Source: Bacteroidales bacterium UBA3724
GTDB lineage: Bacteria; Bacteroidota; Bacteroidia; Bacteroidales; P3
Assembly: GCA_002371315.1 (NCBI GenBank)
Contig: DFHL01000085.1
Location: 7,710-17,140, forward strand
Direction: 5' to 3'
Length of the DNA: 9,431 nt
Shown one piece after another: positions 1 through 6,515 of this stretch; within the stretch, counting starts at the first letter, position 1, and each line of letters begins with the position of its first letter. The translations under genes were made by a program, and so were the position numbers. Below the pieces are notes generated by a model. The model had not been told where the DNA came from, did not search any database, and saw nothing but the letters and a program-made list of their open reading frames with translations.

Positions 1-22
1 TACTGTACATATACTGTACATA
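1..22. repeat. Perfect 11-bp tandem repeat, two copies, with TGTACA cores
   Basis: TACTGTACATA occurs twice head to tail, at 1-11 and 12-22. Each copy holds the palindrome TGTACA (4-9 and 15-20), so the palindrome centres lie 11 bp apart, about one helical turn. The repeat touches the window edge and may have more copies to the left. It could be an operator for a dimeric regulator, but it lies about 190 bp before murF and may belong to whatever is on the left. The repeat is certain; any role is a guess. Confidence 0.6.
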
Positions 23-213
23 TGACGGAGAATGTAGCTTAAAGGCTTGGTTTTTAGTGTGTTGTGGAGTTTGCTGTTTCAGGGCGTGTCATTGTGTGTC
101 ACGGTGTGCCGGCGTGATGCGCTGCGGGGCGATAGGAGGGCGGTGCGAAAATAAATTTCGGGTGTGGGCTAATATTTTCCGATTTTGTGCGTTAATCGGT
201 AAAAACAAATATT
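23..213 (+). promoter_or_regulatory. Non-coding leader before murF with a weak promoter candidate
   Basis: I see no gene here. The only long open frame is rich in Cys codons produced by a GT-rich stretch (about 48-120) and looks like noise. The composition becomes AT-rich from 150. A weak Bacteroidota-type promoter can be proposed: TTTC at 156-159, a 20-base spacer, then CGATTTTG at 180-187, matching the TTTG half of the TAnnTTTG box only. A small inverted repeat CGAAA/TTTCG (146-150 and 156-160) overlaps the -33 part. The A-rich run at 201-209 is the usual initiation context in this phylum. Confidence 0.35.
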
Positions 214-1620
214 ATGACGATTGAAGAGCTTTATGCTGAATATCTGAAAACGCGCCGCGTGACTACCGATTCGCGCCAGGTGTCGGAAGGGTGCATATTC
301 TTTGCCCTCAAAGGGGCCAATTTCGACGGCAACCGCTTTGCTGCGCAGGCTTTGGAACAGGGCGCGACGCTGTGTGTGATCGACAACAGCGAGTGCCGCG
401 TCGACGACCGCTGCGTTGTGGTCGACGATGCGCTGGCGACGCTGCAGGAGCTGGCGCGCTACCATCGCAGCCAGCTGTCGATTCCCGTGGTGGGCATCAC
501 GGGCACCAACGGCAAGACGACGACCAAGGAGCTGGTGAGCGCCGTGCTTGCCAAGAAATATCGCGTCCACTGCACGCAGGGCAACCTGAACAACCACATC
601 GGTGTGCCGCTGACGCTGCTGTCGACGCCTGCTGATGCCGAGATGCTGGTGGTGGAAATGGGCGCAAGCCATCCGGGCGAGATCGACTTCCTGTGCGGCA
701 TTGCCAACCCCGAGTTTGGCCTGGTGACGAACGTGGGCAAGGCGCACCTGGAGGGCTTCGGTTCGCTGAAGGGGGTGCTGCACACGAAGACGGAGCTCTA
801 CAAGCATCTGGCGGCGATGGCCGGCGTGATATTCGTCAACGCCGACGACGCGATGCTGATGGAGCGCGCCGAGAAGATGTCGCAGCTGCCGGCGTCGCCC
901 TCGGTGCTGCCGGGCGTGGTGCCTGCCTTTCCGGGTGTGGTGCCGGGCGACTATACGGCCGATTTCCGTCCGCGCGGCGTGAACCTGCCGATGGCGTCGG
1001 TGGTGACCTACGGCAGCGCCGAGGCGGCGGAATGCAAGGGCTCGTTCGTGTCGGCCGACCCGTGTATGAAGTTCTATTTCGAGGACGGCGACACGGTCTA
1101 TAGCGTCCAGTCGCAGCTGATAGGGGGCTACAACTATGCCAACGCGATGGCTGCGGTGTGCGTGGGCCGCTATTTCGGCGTCGAGCTGTTCGACATCAAG
1201 ACGGCCATCGAGGAGTACCAGCCGTCGAACAACCGTTCGCAGTGCCGCCGCACGGAGCGCAATGTGCTGATTCTGGACTGCTACAACGCCAATCCGTCGA
1301 GTATGCGGGTGGCGGTGGACAATTTTGCGTCGATGAAGGGCGACCGCAAGGTGGCGATACTGGGCGCGATGAAGGAGCTGGGCAGCGAGTCGCGCAGGGA
1401 GCACCGCGAACTGGCCGAGCGCCTGGCGGATGCGGGCCTGGAGCTGGCGGTGCTGATAGGCGACGAGTTCCGCTTTGCCGACGGCGGCAAGGGCGTGCGC
1501 TGGTTCGGCACGACGGACGAGGCGGCCGAGTGGCTGAAAACCAATCCGTTGAGCGGATGCACGGTGCTGGTCAAGGGGTCGAATTCGAACCGTATGTGGA
1601 CGCTCGAAAGCGTGTTGTGA
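214..1620 (+). CDS. murF: UDP-N-acetylmuramoyl-tripeptide--D-alanyl-D-alanine ligase
   Basis: This cytoplasmic Mur ligase uses ATP to join D-Ala-D-Ala to the UDP-MurNAc-tripeptide, the last soluble step of peptidoglycan precursor synthesis. The 468 residues follow the family order. An N-terminal substrate domain (about 1-88, with TTDSRQV at 17-23) comes first. The ATP loop GITGTNGKTTTKE is at 94-106. NLNNHIGVP is at 124-132, EMGASH starts at 148 and NVGKAHLEGFG starts at 173. Lys192 in TKTELY sits where these ligases usually carry a carbamylated lysine. The C-terminal domain has DCYNANPSS from 355, LGAMKELG at 383-390 and VKGSNS from 453. An in-frame TAA at 193-195 leaves ATG 214 as the first start. 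The gene is preceded by an A-rich leader and appears to be transcribed alone. An unusual Pro-Gly-Val-rich stretch (about 227-246) interrupts the central domain. The length is near normal for the family. Confidence 0.96.
   Translation: MTIEELYAEYLKTRRVTTDSRQVSEGCIFFALKGANFDGNRFAAQALEQGATLCVIDNSECRVDDRCVVVDDALATLQELARYHRSQLSIPVVGITGTNGKTTTKELVSAVLAKKYRVHCTQGNLNNHIGVPLTLLSTPADAEMLVVEMGASHPGEIDFLCGIANPEFGLVTNVGKAHLEGFGSLKGVLHTKTELYKHLAAMAGVIFVNADDAMLMERAEKMSQLPASPSVLPGVVPAFPGVVPGDYTADFRPRGVNLPMASVVTYGSAEAAECKGSFVSADPCMKFYFEDGDTVYSVQSQLIGGYNYANAMAAVCVGRYFGVELFDIKTAIEEYQPSNNRSQCRRTERNVLILDCYNANPSSMRVAVDNFASMKGDRKVAILGAMKELGSESRREHRELAERLADAGLELAVLIGDEFRFADGGKGVRWFGTTDEAAEWLKTNPLSGCTVLVKGSNSNRMWTLESVL
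910..944 (+). repeat. 21-bp-period direct repeat inside murF
   Basis: CCGGGCGTGGTGCC (910-923) recurs at 931-944 with one change (C to T). It encodes PGVVP twice, at residues 233-237 and 240-244. The frame is kept, so this looks like a small in-frame duplication in a surface loop of MurF. Confidence 0.7.
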
Positions 1621-1625
1621 AGTTT

Positions 1626-1643
1626 TTTTGCCGTCGGGCAAAA
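1626..1643 (+). terminator. Small hairpin after murF, possible terminator
   Basis: TTTTGCC (1626-1632) and GGCAAAA (1637-1643) are a perfect 7-bp inverted repeat with a GTCG loop. It begins 5 bases after the murF stop and is followed by TATTTTC. Only three pairs are G-C, so termination would be weak. The T run of its left arm also forms the -33 part of the next promoter candidate. Confidence 0.45.
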
Positions 1644-1657
1644 TATTTTCACCCTTG
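1627..1657 (+). promoter_or_regulatory. Candidate -33/-7 promoter for the DUF4412-like gene
   Basis: TTTG at 1627-1630 is followed by 19 bases and then CACCCTTG at 1650-1657, which matches four of the six fixed positions of the Bacteroidota -7 box TAnnTTTG. The spacing is ideal. A second -7-like sequence, TACCTTG at 1666-1672, has no matching -33. Transcription would start near 1663, giving a leader of about 60 bases. This is a motif match by eye only. Confidence 0.4.
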
Positions 1658-1725
1658 CGGCGTTATACCTTGTTAAATAACCTTATTCGTTTATTAATAA
1701 CCGAGAAACAAAAACAAACCGATTT

Positions 1726-2475
1726 ATGAAGAAAATACTTGCTATTGCGGCATTTGCCGTGTTGTCGATGGGCTGCCTGATGGCCCAGAACACCTTCAGG
1801 GGTACGATTACCTATTCCGTCACCTCGACCGGCGAGACCGCCTTTCAGGTGCCTGAGCAGATGGCTACGGCCGAAATCAAGGTCTATGACGACAAGGTGC
1901 TGACGTCCAGTATGGTTTTCACCAACTCGCCGATGATCAACAGCGTGCTTGTCGATGGCCACAAGCAGTTTATGTGTTGGGACCTGAGTATGATTTTTAT
2001 GTACCTGTCGCAGAACGACGTGGAGCTGGACTACAAGGGCTCGAGCAAGATTCTGGCCAAGACCGAGATGAGCCAGCAGGACATTGACAGCCTGACGATT
2101 CCCTGCACCGAGGGTATGTATATCGAATATGTGGACGGCGAGACGAAGACCATCGCCGGCGTGACGGCCAAGAAGGCTATCATCCACGTGTTCGGCGAGG
2201 AGGGCGACGACCATCCTGTCGTCATCTGGTACAGCGACGAGATGGGCCCGGATGTGAACCTGCTGTTCAACGGCATAAAGGGCATCGGTCTGGAGTATTC
2301 GACCGACCTTGGCGAAGGCCGCCAGCTGACCCTGACTGCCACCGAGGTGAAGAAGGGCAAGGTGAAAGAGGTGGATATGCTGCTGCCCAGCGGCTACGAG
2401 ACCATCTCGGACGAGGATTTCAAGGCCCTCTTCACCCAGATTCAGGAAGAGATGCAGTATCTGCAGGAGGAATAG
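1726..2475 (+). CDS. Secreted DUF4412-like protein of unknown function
   Basis: This is a 249-residue exported protein. Residues 1-21 form a signal peptide: a Lys-Lys start, a hydrophobic core and a likely cut after LMAQ. The Cys at 17 is not in a good lipobox, so a soluble periplasmic or outer-membrane-associated protein is more likely than a lipoprotein. The mature part is mostly beta-like. Its C-terminal half has features I associate with DUF4412/GLPGLI-type proteins of Bacteroidota: a KTIAGVTAKKA segment, then VIWYSDE, a GIKGIGLEYS turn, a TATEVKKGKV strand and a LPSGYETIS end. The C-terminus is acidic and probably helical. It lies just before ftsK, separated by a strong hairpin. In many bacteria an envelope gene, lolA, adjoins ftsK; whether this protein has a comparable carrier-like role is untested. 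The family call is from memory of its motifs, and the biochemical function is unknown. Confidence 0.75.
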   Translation: MKKILAIAAFAVLSMGCLMAQNTFRGTITYSVTSTGETAFQVPEQMATAEIKVYDDKVLTSSMVFTNSPMINSVLVDGHKQFMCWDLSMIFMYLSQNDVELDYKGSSKILAKTEMSQQDIDSLTIPCTEGMYIEYVDGETKTIAGVTAKKAIIHVFGEEGDDHPVVIWYSDEMGPDVNLLFNGIKGIGLEYSTDLGEGRQLTLTATEVKKGKVKEVDMLLPSGYETISDEDFKALFTQIQEEMQYLQEE

Positions 2476-2493
2476 CAGAGAGCAGAGAACGAT

Positions 2494-2526
2494 ATGAGTT
2501 TGCGCCGGCAGCCTGCTGCAGCATAG
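2494..2526 (+). CDS. Possible 10-codon leader peptide in the ftsK leader (speculative)
   Basis: An ATG at 2494 opens a 10-residue frame, MSLRRQPAAA, that stops with TAG at 2524-2526. It covers the left arm and most of the loop of the hairpin at 2504-2538, so a ribosome translating it would keep the hairpin open. There is no clear ribosome-binding signal close to it, and a frame this short is expected by chance. It is listed only because of its fit to the hairpin. Confidence 0.15.
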   Translation: MSLRRQPAAA

Positions 2527-2538
2527 CGGGCTGCCGGC
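2504..2538 (+). promoter_or_regulatory. Strong GC-rich hairpin between the DUF4412-like gene and ftsK
   Basis: GCCGGCAGCC (2504-2513) pairs perfectly with GGCTGCCGGC (2529-2538). The stem continues inward with a T-G wobble and two G-C pairs to a 9-base loop (2517-2525), giving 13 pairs. No T run follows, so it does not look like a standard intrinsic terminator. It may protect the upstream mRNA end, act as a processing site or modulate read-through into ftsK, whose ATG is 22 bases downstream. Confidence 0.6.
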
Positions 2539-2560
2539 TGCTGGTCTGAAAATCAACGTT

Positions 2561-5206
2561 ATGTCCAAACAGAAGAAGAAAGTGAAACCCACTAAGGAGG
2601 GGGGGCTGAAGCAGTTTGTGGCCTCTCCCCAGTTTGCGGTGGCGCGTGGCTCGTTCTACGTGCTGCTGTCGGTCTATGCCTTTGTGGCGATAGCCAGCTA
2701 TACGTTTGCCTATATCCGCCTTGGCCTCGAGCCTGCCCGCACGGTGAACTGGTGCGGCACGTTCGGCGGCTGGCTGGCCTCGGTGCTGGTGAGCGGCTCG
2801 TTCGGCATCGCGTCGCTGGGTCTGTGCTTCCTTCTGTTTGTCTACGGTCTGCGCCTTGTTGTGAAAAACCATACTCCCAAGAAGGAGAAGGCCCCGCGCC
2901 GCACGCTGTGGCACGACGACCGCCTGTTCCGCAAGACGCTGTGGTCGACGCTGTTCTGGGTGATGTGGGTGTGCACCACGGTGGGCTGGATTGCCAATCC
3001 ACAGGACGGCGACCAGTCGACGACGGGGGCTGCCCTGTCGGGCGTGGTGGGCACTGAGCTGGCGCGTATGCTGTACGGACTGCTGCACATTGGCCTGCCG
3101 ATCCTGCTGCTGTTCCTGGCTTGCCTGTTCCTTGTTATGGTGCACCACGTTCACATTGCCCTGCCCGAACGCAAGGAGCGTCCGCAGGAGAAGAAGGTCG
3201 AGCAGCCTGTGGCTGAGGACATTGACGAGGAAACGGAGAAGAAGCCGGGCTTCTTTGCCCGCCTGTTCCATCGCGACGACGCGGCCGACGAGGATGAGAC
3301 CGACGAGGAAGAGAACGAAGGCGAGGACGGGGAAGGCGCTGACTTTGAGTCGGATTCGCCACTCGATACTATGGTTATCGACCGCGTGAAGAAGCGTCGC
3401 GGTGAGGATGAGGAAAAGGAGGACGAAACGGATGTGGCTGCCGCACAGGCCGATGGAAGCGACGAAAAGGTGACTTTCAGCATCGACGACGAGTTTGACC
3501 GCATCAACCGCCGTGCCGGTCGTCCCGGCGAACGTGACGTGAAGGATGGCAGTGGACCGGTTTTCACGGTTCACGAGGCACCAGAAACGGGTTCTTCGCA
3601 GACTGAAAATGTTGGCGCTGAGGACGAAACGGAGTCCGACCCCGACGACTATCGTGTCCATTATGGCATCGACGAGCCTTACGATCCCAAGCTGGATTTG
3701 AAGGATTTTGTTATGCCCAATACCGACATCCTTGAGGACTGGGAGCAGAAGAACGTGAAGGTGTCGAAGGAGGAACTTGTCGCCAACAAGGACCGCATCG
3801 TCGACACGCTGCGCGACTATGGCATCGAGGTCACCGAAATCTCGGCCCAGCCCGGCCCGACGGTGACGCTTTATAAGATTAAACCTGCCCGAGGCGTGCG
3901 TATCAGCAAGATACAGGGCCTCGAGAACGATATCGCCCTGTCGCTGGCAGCCCTCGGAATCCGTATTATTGCGCCCATCCCCGGCGAAAGCAACATCGGC
4001 ATCGAGGTGCCCAATGCCAAGCCGCAGATTGTGGCAATGAAGACGATGCTCGAAAGCGAAGAGTTCCGCAAAGCCAAAATGGAGCTGCCCGTCGCGTTCG
4101 GCAAGACTATCAGCAACGAATGCTTTGTCACCGACCTGGCCAAGATGCCCCACCTGCTGATGGCTGGTGCTACGGGTACGGGCAAGTCGGTGGGTCTCAA
4201 CGCTGTGCTGGCGTCGCTGCTCTACACCAAGCATCCGTCGGAGCTCAAGCTGGTGCTCATCGACCCCAAGAAGGTCGAATTCTCGCTCTATTCCAAGATT
4301 GAGCGGCACTATCTTGCCGTGATGCCCGACGAGTTGGGCAAGGACCCCGACAAGCGCGAGCCGGTGATAACCGATGTGAAAAAGGTGGTGCGCACGCTAA
4401 ACTCGCTCTGTATCGAGATGGATACGCGCTACGACCTGCTCAAGGCTGCCAAAGTGCGCAAGATAACCGAGTACAACGAGAAGTTCTGCAAGCGTATGCT
4501 GAACCCAGACAACGGTCATCGCTATCTGCCTTATATCGTTGTTGTTATCGATGAGTTTGGCGACCTTATTATGACCGTCGGCAAAGAGGTGGAGCTTCCA
4601 ATCTGCCGACTGGCCCAGCTGGCGCGCGCCGTCGGTATTCATCTTATTATCGCTACCCAGCGCCCCACGACCAACATCATTACCGGCACCATCAAGGCCA
4701 ACTTCCCCGCCCGTGTGGCTTTCAGGGTCACCAGCGGCATCGACAGCAAGACCATCCTCGACACCGGCGGTGCCCAGCAGCTTATCGGTCGTGGAGATAT
4801 GCTTATTTCGCTGGCCGGCAAGGATTTGGTGCGACTGCAGTGCGCCCTTATCGACACGCCGGAGATCGAAAGGCTTGTGCAGTTCATCGGCGAACAGCGC
4901 GGATATGCCGAGGGTGAAGGCTTTGTGCTTCCTGAATACCTCGACGAAAACGACGCCCCCAACAAGGAATTCGATGCCAAAGCGAAGGACGAGTTCTTCA
5001 ACGATGCGGCACGCCTCGTCGTTGCCTCGCAGTTTGGCAGCACGTCGCTGCTGCAGCGCAAGCTGTCGCTGGGCTACAACCGCGCCGGCCGCATTATCGA
5101 CCAGCTCGAGGCTGCGGGTATCGTGGGTCCCTACAATGGCTCGAAGGCCCGCGACGTGCTCATCAAGGACGAGGTGACGCTGGAAGAACTGCTCAAAACC
5201 CTTTGA
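2561..5206 (+). CDS. ftsK: DNA translocase FtsK
   Basis: FtsK is a septum-anchored, ATP-driven DNA pump that clears and aligns chromosome termini for XerCD recombination during division. The 881 residues show the full layout. A Lys-rich cytoplasmic start is followed by four membrane segments (about 32-52, 72-101, 126-145 and 168-196). A charged linker (about 200-370) follows, very acidic at 239-266. The alpha/beta motor has Walker A GATGTGKS at 536-543 and Walker B YIVVVIDE at 658-665, followed by ATQRPTTNIITG. The C-terminal winged-helix gamma domain, which reads DNA orientation sequences, spans about 811-868 (LVVASQFGSTSLLQRK, then GYNRAGRIIDQLE). ATG 2561 is followed directly by the expected basic start. 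The stop overlaps the start of the methyltransferase gene, so the two are probably translated together. The protein is intact. Confidence 0.97.
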   Translation: MSKQKKKVKPTKEGGLKQFVASPQFAVARGSFYVLLSVYAFVAIASYTFAYIRLGLEPARTVNWCGTFGGWLASVLVSGSFGIASLGLCFLLFVYGLRLVVKNHTPKKEKAPRRTLWHDDRLFRKTLWSTLFWVMWVCTTVGWIANPQDGDQSTTGAALSGVVGTELARMLYGLLHIGLPILLLFLACLFLVMVHHVHIALPERKERPQEKKVEQPVAEDIDEETEKKPGFFARLFHRDDAADEDETDEEENEGEDGEGADFESDSPLDTMVIDRVKKRRGEDEEKEDETDVAAAQADGSDEKVTFSIDDEFDRINRRAGRPGERDVKDGSGPVFTVHEAPETGSSQTENVGAEDETESDPDDYRVHYGIDEPYDPKLDLKDFVMPNTDILEDWEQKNVKVSKEELVANKDRIVDTLRDYGIEVTEISAQPGPTVTLYKIKPARGVRISKIQGLENDIALSLAALGIRIIAPIPGESNIGIEVPNAKPQIVAMKTMLESEEFRKAKMELPVAFGKTISNECFVTDLAKMPHLLMAGATGTGKSVGLNAVLASLLYTKHPSELKLVLIDPKKVEFSLYSKIERHYLAVMPDELGKDPDKREPVITDVKKVVRTLNSLCIEMDTRYDLLKAAKVRKITEYNEKFCKRMLNPDNGHRYLPYIVVVIDEFGDLIMTVGKEVELPICRLAQLARAVGIHLIIATQRPTTNIITGTIKANFPARVAFRVTSGIDSKTILDTGGAQQLIGRGDMLISLAGKDLVRLQCALIDTPEIERLVQFIGEQRGYAEGEGFVLPEYLDENDAPNKEFDAKAKDEFFNDAARLVVASQFGSTSLLQRKLSLGYNRAGRIIDQLEAAGIVGPYNGSKARDVLIKDEVTLEELLKTL

Positions 5207-5847
5207 CGGTGACACCTAAGGAATATATAGAATCGCACACTTCGCCGGCCGGCGCTGTGCTTGACGCTGTCGAGCGCTGGGCGCATCTGCACACGGCGCA
5301 GCCGCAGATGCTGTGCGGCCCCTACGAGGGCAGGCTGCTCACGATGCTGTGCCGCTCGGTGCAGGCCAGGTGTGCTGTCGAAGTGGGCTCATACATAGGC
5401 TATTCCACCATCTGCATCGCTTCGGGCCTTGCCGACGGGGGACTGCTGCACAGCTTTGAGGTCAACGACGAGATGGAGCAGCACATACGCCGCCATTTGG
5501 AGCAGGCGTCGCTCGCCGACCGGGTGAGGCTCCATATCGGCGATGCCGACAAGCTTCTGCCAAGGGTGCTGAATGGCGGGGCGGGACAGGTCGATTTTGC
5601 CTTCATAGACGCCGGAAAGCGCCAGAACAGAACCTTCTACGACAGGCTTGTGCCGATGATGCGCGAAGGTGGAATTATCGTCGTCGACAATGTTCTGTGG
5701 GGCAGCAAGGTGCTCGATTCCGATGCCAACAAAGATGCCGACACACAGAGTGTCAACGATTTCAACAACTACGTCCAGAACGATCCGCGAGTGGAGAACA
5801 TTATGCTCGACGTCCGCGACGGACTTCTGATTTGCAGCATTTTGTAA
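5203..5847 (+). CDS. Class I SAM-dependent O-methyltransferase
   Basis: A 214-residue cytoplasmic methyltransferase of the catechol/caffeoyl-CoA O-methyltransferase type (Methyltransf_3-like). EVGSYIGYST at 60-69 is the SAM-binding loop. Glu86 in SFEVND is placed to hold the SAM ribose. FIDAGK (135-139) and VVDNVLWG (160-167) supply Asp136, Asp162 and Asn163, the usual divalent-metal ligands beside the hydroxyl substrate. The true substrate cannot be read from sequence. The start is unusual: TTG at 5203 shares TTGA with the ftsK stop, resembling an ATGA coupling, and a GTG at 5209 would give a protein two residues shorter. No ATG fits before residue 36. This close link makes co-expression with ftsK very likely, but I know of no functional link to DNA translocation. 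A poly-T tract follows the stop. Confidence 0.9.
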   Translation: MTVTPKEYIESHTSPAGAVLDAVERWAHLHTAQPQMLCGPYEGRLLTMLCRSVQARCAVEVGSYIGYSTICIASGLADGGLLHSFEVNDEMEQHIRRHLEQASLADRVRLHIGDADKLLPRVLNGGAGQVDFAFIDAGKRQNRTFYDRLVPMMREGGIIVVDNVLWGSKVLDSDANKDADTQSVNDFNNYVQNDPRVENIMLDVRDGLLICSIL

Positions 5848-5848
5848 T

Positions 5849-5873
5849 TTTTTTTTCTCCAAATGAAAAAAAA
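5849..5873 (+). terminator. A/T hairpin after the methyltransferase gene
   Basis: TTTTTTTTC (5849-5857) is complementary to GAAAAAAAA (5865-5873) with a 7-base loop, so nine pairs, eight of them A-T. It starts directly after the stop codon. The stem is too weak for a typical terminator, but the T run could assist release. The same T run doubles as the -33 region of the next promoter. Confidence 0.3.
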
Positions 5874-5885
5874 GTGGTATTTTTG
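5854..5885 (+). promoter_or_regulatory. Bacteroidota -33/-7 promoter for the lipoprotein-thioredoxin operon
   Basis: TATTTTTG at 5878-5885 is a perfect match to the TAnnTTTG -7 box. TTTC at 5854-5857 lies 20 bases before it and is a one-mismatch -33 element. Transcription should begin near 5892, leaving a short A-rich leader (AAAATACAAACCACAAT) before ATG 5921. It is the best promoter in the window and makes 5921-7827 a separate unit from ftsK. Confidence 0.75.
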
Positions 5886-5920
5886 CATTTTGAATCAAAG
5901 TGTAAAATACAAACCACAAT

Positions 5921-6178
5921 ATGAAGAAAGTCGTTATATTTGCAGGCGTTTTGGCATTGCTTGCCTGCCTTTCGTCGTGCGCCAAAGAACGCACCTGCCG
6001 CTGTGCCGTCTTCGGCCAGCAGGCCAATCCGCAGAAAATTCGTATCATCAAGATTGACAAGGGCGTATGCGAGGATATGCGCTATGTCCTTTTCGACCAG
6101 GACCCCGTGCTCTATCCCAACCGCACCGACTCGGTACTATGCACCGACTTTGATTTTGAACCGTATATGAACGAATGA
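5921..6178 (+). CDS. Small cysteine-patterned lipoprotein A (85 aa), function unknown
   Basis: I do not recognise the family. Residues 1-19 are a lipoprotein signal peptide with lipobox LSSC (17-20), so the mature protein starts at lipid-modified Cys20. The mature part has exactly four further Cys: a Cys-Arg-Cys at 26-28, Cys50 in VCED and Cys74 in VLCTD. This pattern recurs in two other small genes of the same operon. The residues after the lipid Cys (AKERT) lack the acidic run that sends Bacteroidota lipoproteins to the cell surface, so a periplasm-facing protein is more likely. It is the first gene after the promoter at 5854-5885 and is followed after 13 bases by the next lipoprotein gene. 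An earlier in-frame ATG is absent. The Cys pairs could form disulfides handled by the thioredoxin-like protein encoded at 6516, or bind metal; both are inference. Confidence 0.85.
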   Translation: MKKVVIFAGVLALLACLSSCAKERTCRCAVFGQQANPQKIRIIKIDKGVCEDMRYVLFDQDPVLYPNRTDSVLCTDFDFEPYMNE

Positions 6179-6191
6179 AACTGAATCGAAT

Positions 6192-6509
6192 ATGAAAGCA
6201 AAGAGAATACTTGTCATACTTTTGCTTGCCGCCGTTGTCGTCACAATGGGTGCCTGCAAGAAAAGCCGCTACTGCCACTGCATCAGCGAAAGCTATCAGA
6301 ATATCGCACTCGACGGTTCCACAAGCACCGTCGCCGACACCGTCGTCGTCAATGTGGACCGCGGCTTCAAGTGCGAACACCTGAAAGAACTGGGTCTGCA
6401 GGAACTCAAAAACGGCGAGTATGTTACGTCGACCCGCAAGGTGGACTGCCTTGAACTCGATATGGACACCGTGGTGACCATTCCCAACGAACACCCCACC
6501 GACGACTGA
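6192..6509 (+). CDS. Small cysteine-patterned lipoprotein B (105 aa), function unknown
   Basis: This is the second lipoprotein of the operon, with no family I can name. A basic start (MKAKR) and hydrophobic core lead to lipobox MGAC (19-22), a slightly unusual box with Met at -3. The mature part again has four Cys: Cys-His-Cys at 28-30, Cys61 in KCEH and Cys86 in VDCLE. It differs from lipoprotein A by a longer spacer between the CxC and the Cys-Glu (31 against 22 residues), containing a Thr/Val-rich strand-like stretch (44-56). Outside the Cys pattern, resemblance to A is low, so if they are paralogues they have diverged far. The residues after the lipid Cys are basic (KKSRY), against surface export. 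The stop is 6 bases before the next ATG, so translation is probably coupled to the membrane protein. The Cys-His-Cys also occurs in that membrane protein (102-104). Confidence 0.85.
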   Translation: MKAKRILVILLLAAVVVTMGACKKSRYCHCISESYQNIALDGSTSTVADTVVVNVDRGFKCEHLKELGLQELKNGEYVTSTRKVDCLELDMDTVVTIPNEHPTDD

Positions 6510-6515
6510 TAACGG

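Noticed and set aside
3..224. Open frame through the murF leader, Cys-rich
   Set aside because: The Cys come from TGT/TGC in a GT-rich spacer; it has no start context and runs into the murF start.
169..1641. Long minus-strand open frame opposite murF (490 codons)
   Set aside because: Rich in His, Arg, Gln and Ala with no recognisable motif, as expected opposite a GC-rich gene; murF on the other strand has all its catalytic motifs.
2432..4309. Long minus-strand open frame opposite ftsK (625 codons)
   Set aside because: A shadow frame of biased composition over the ftsK N-terminal and linker coding region; ftsK is unmistakable.
5863..6057. Plus-strand frame starting at ATG 5863, overlapping lipoprotein A
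   Set aside because: It starts inside the promoter, before the predicted transcript start, and lacks the signal peptide; ATG 5921 gives a proper lipoprotein.
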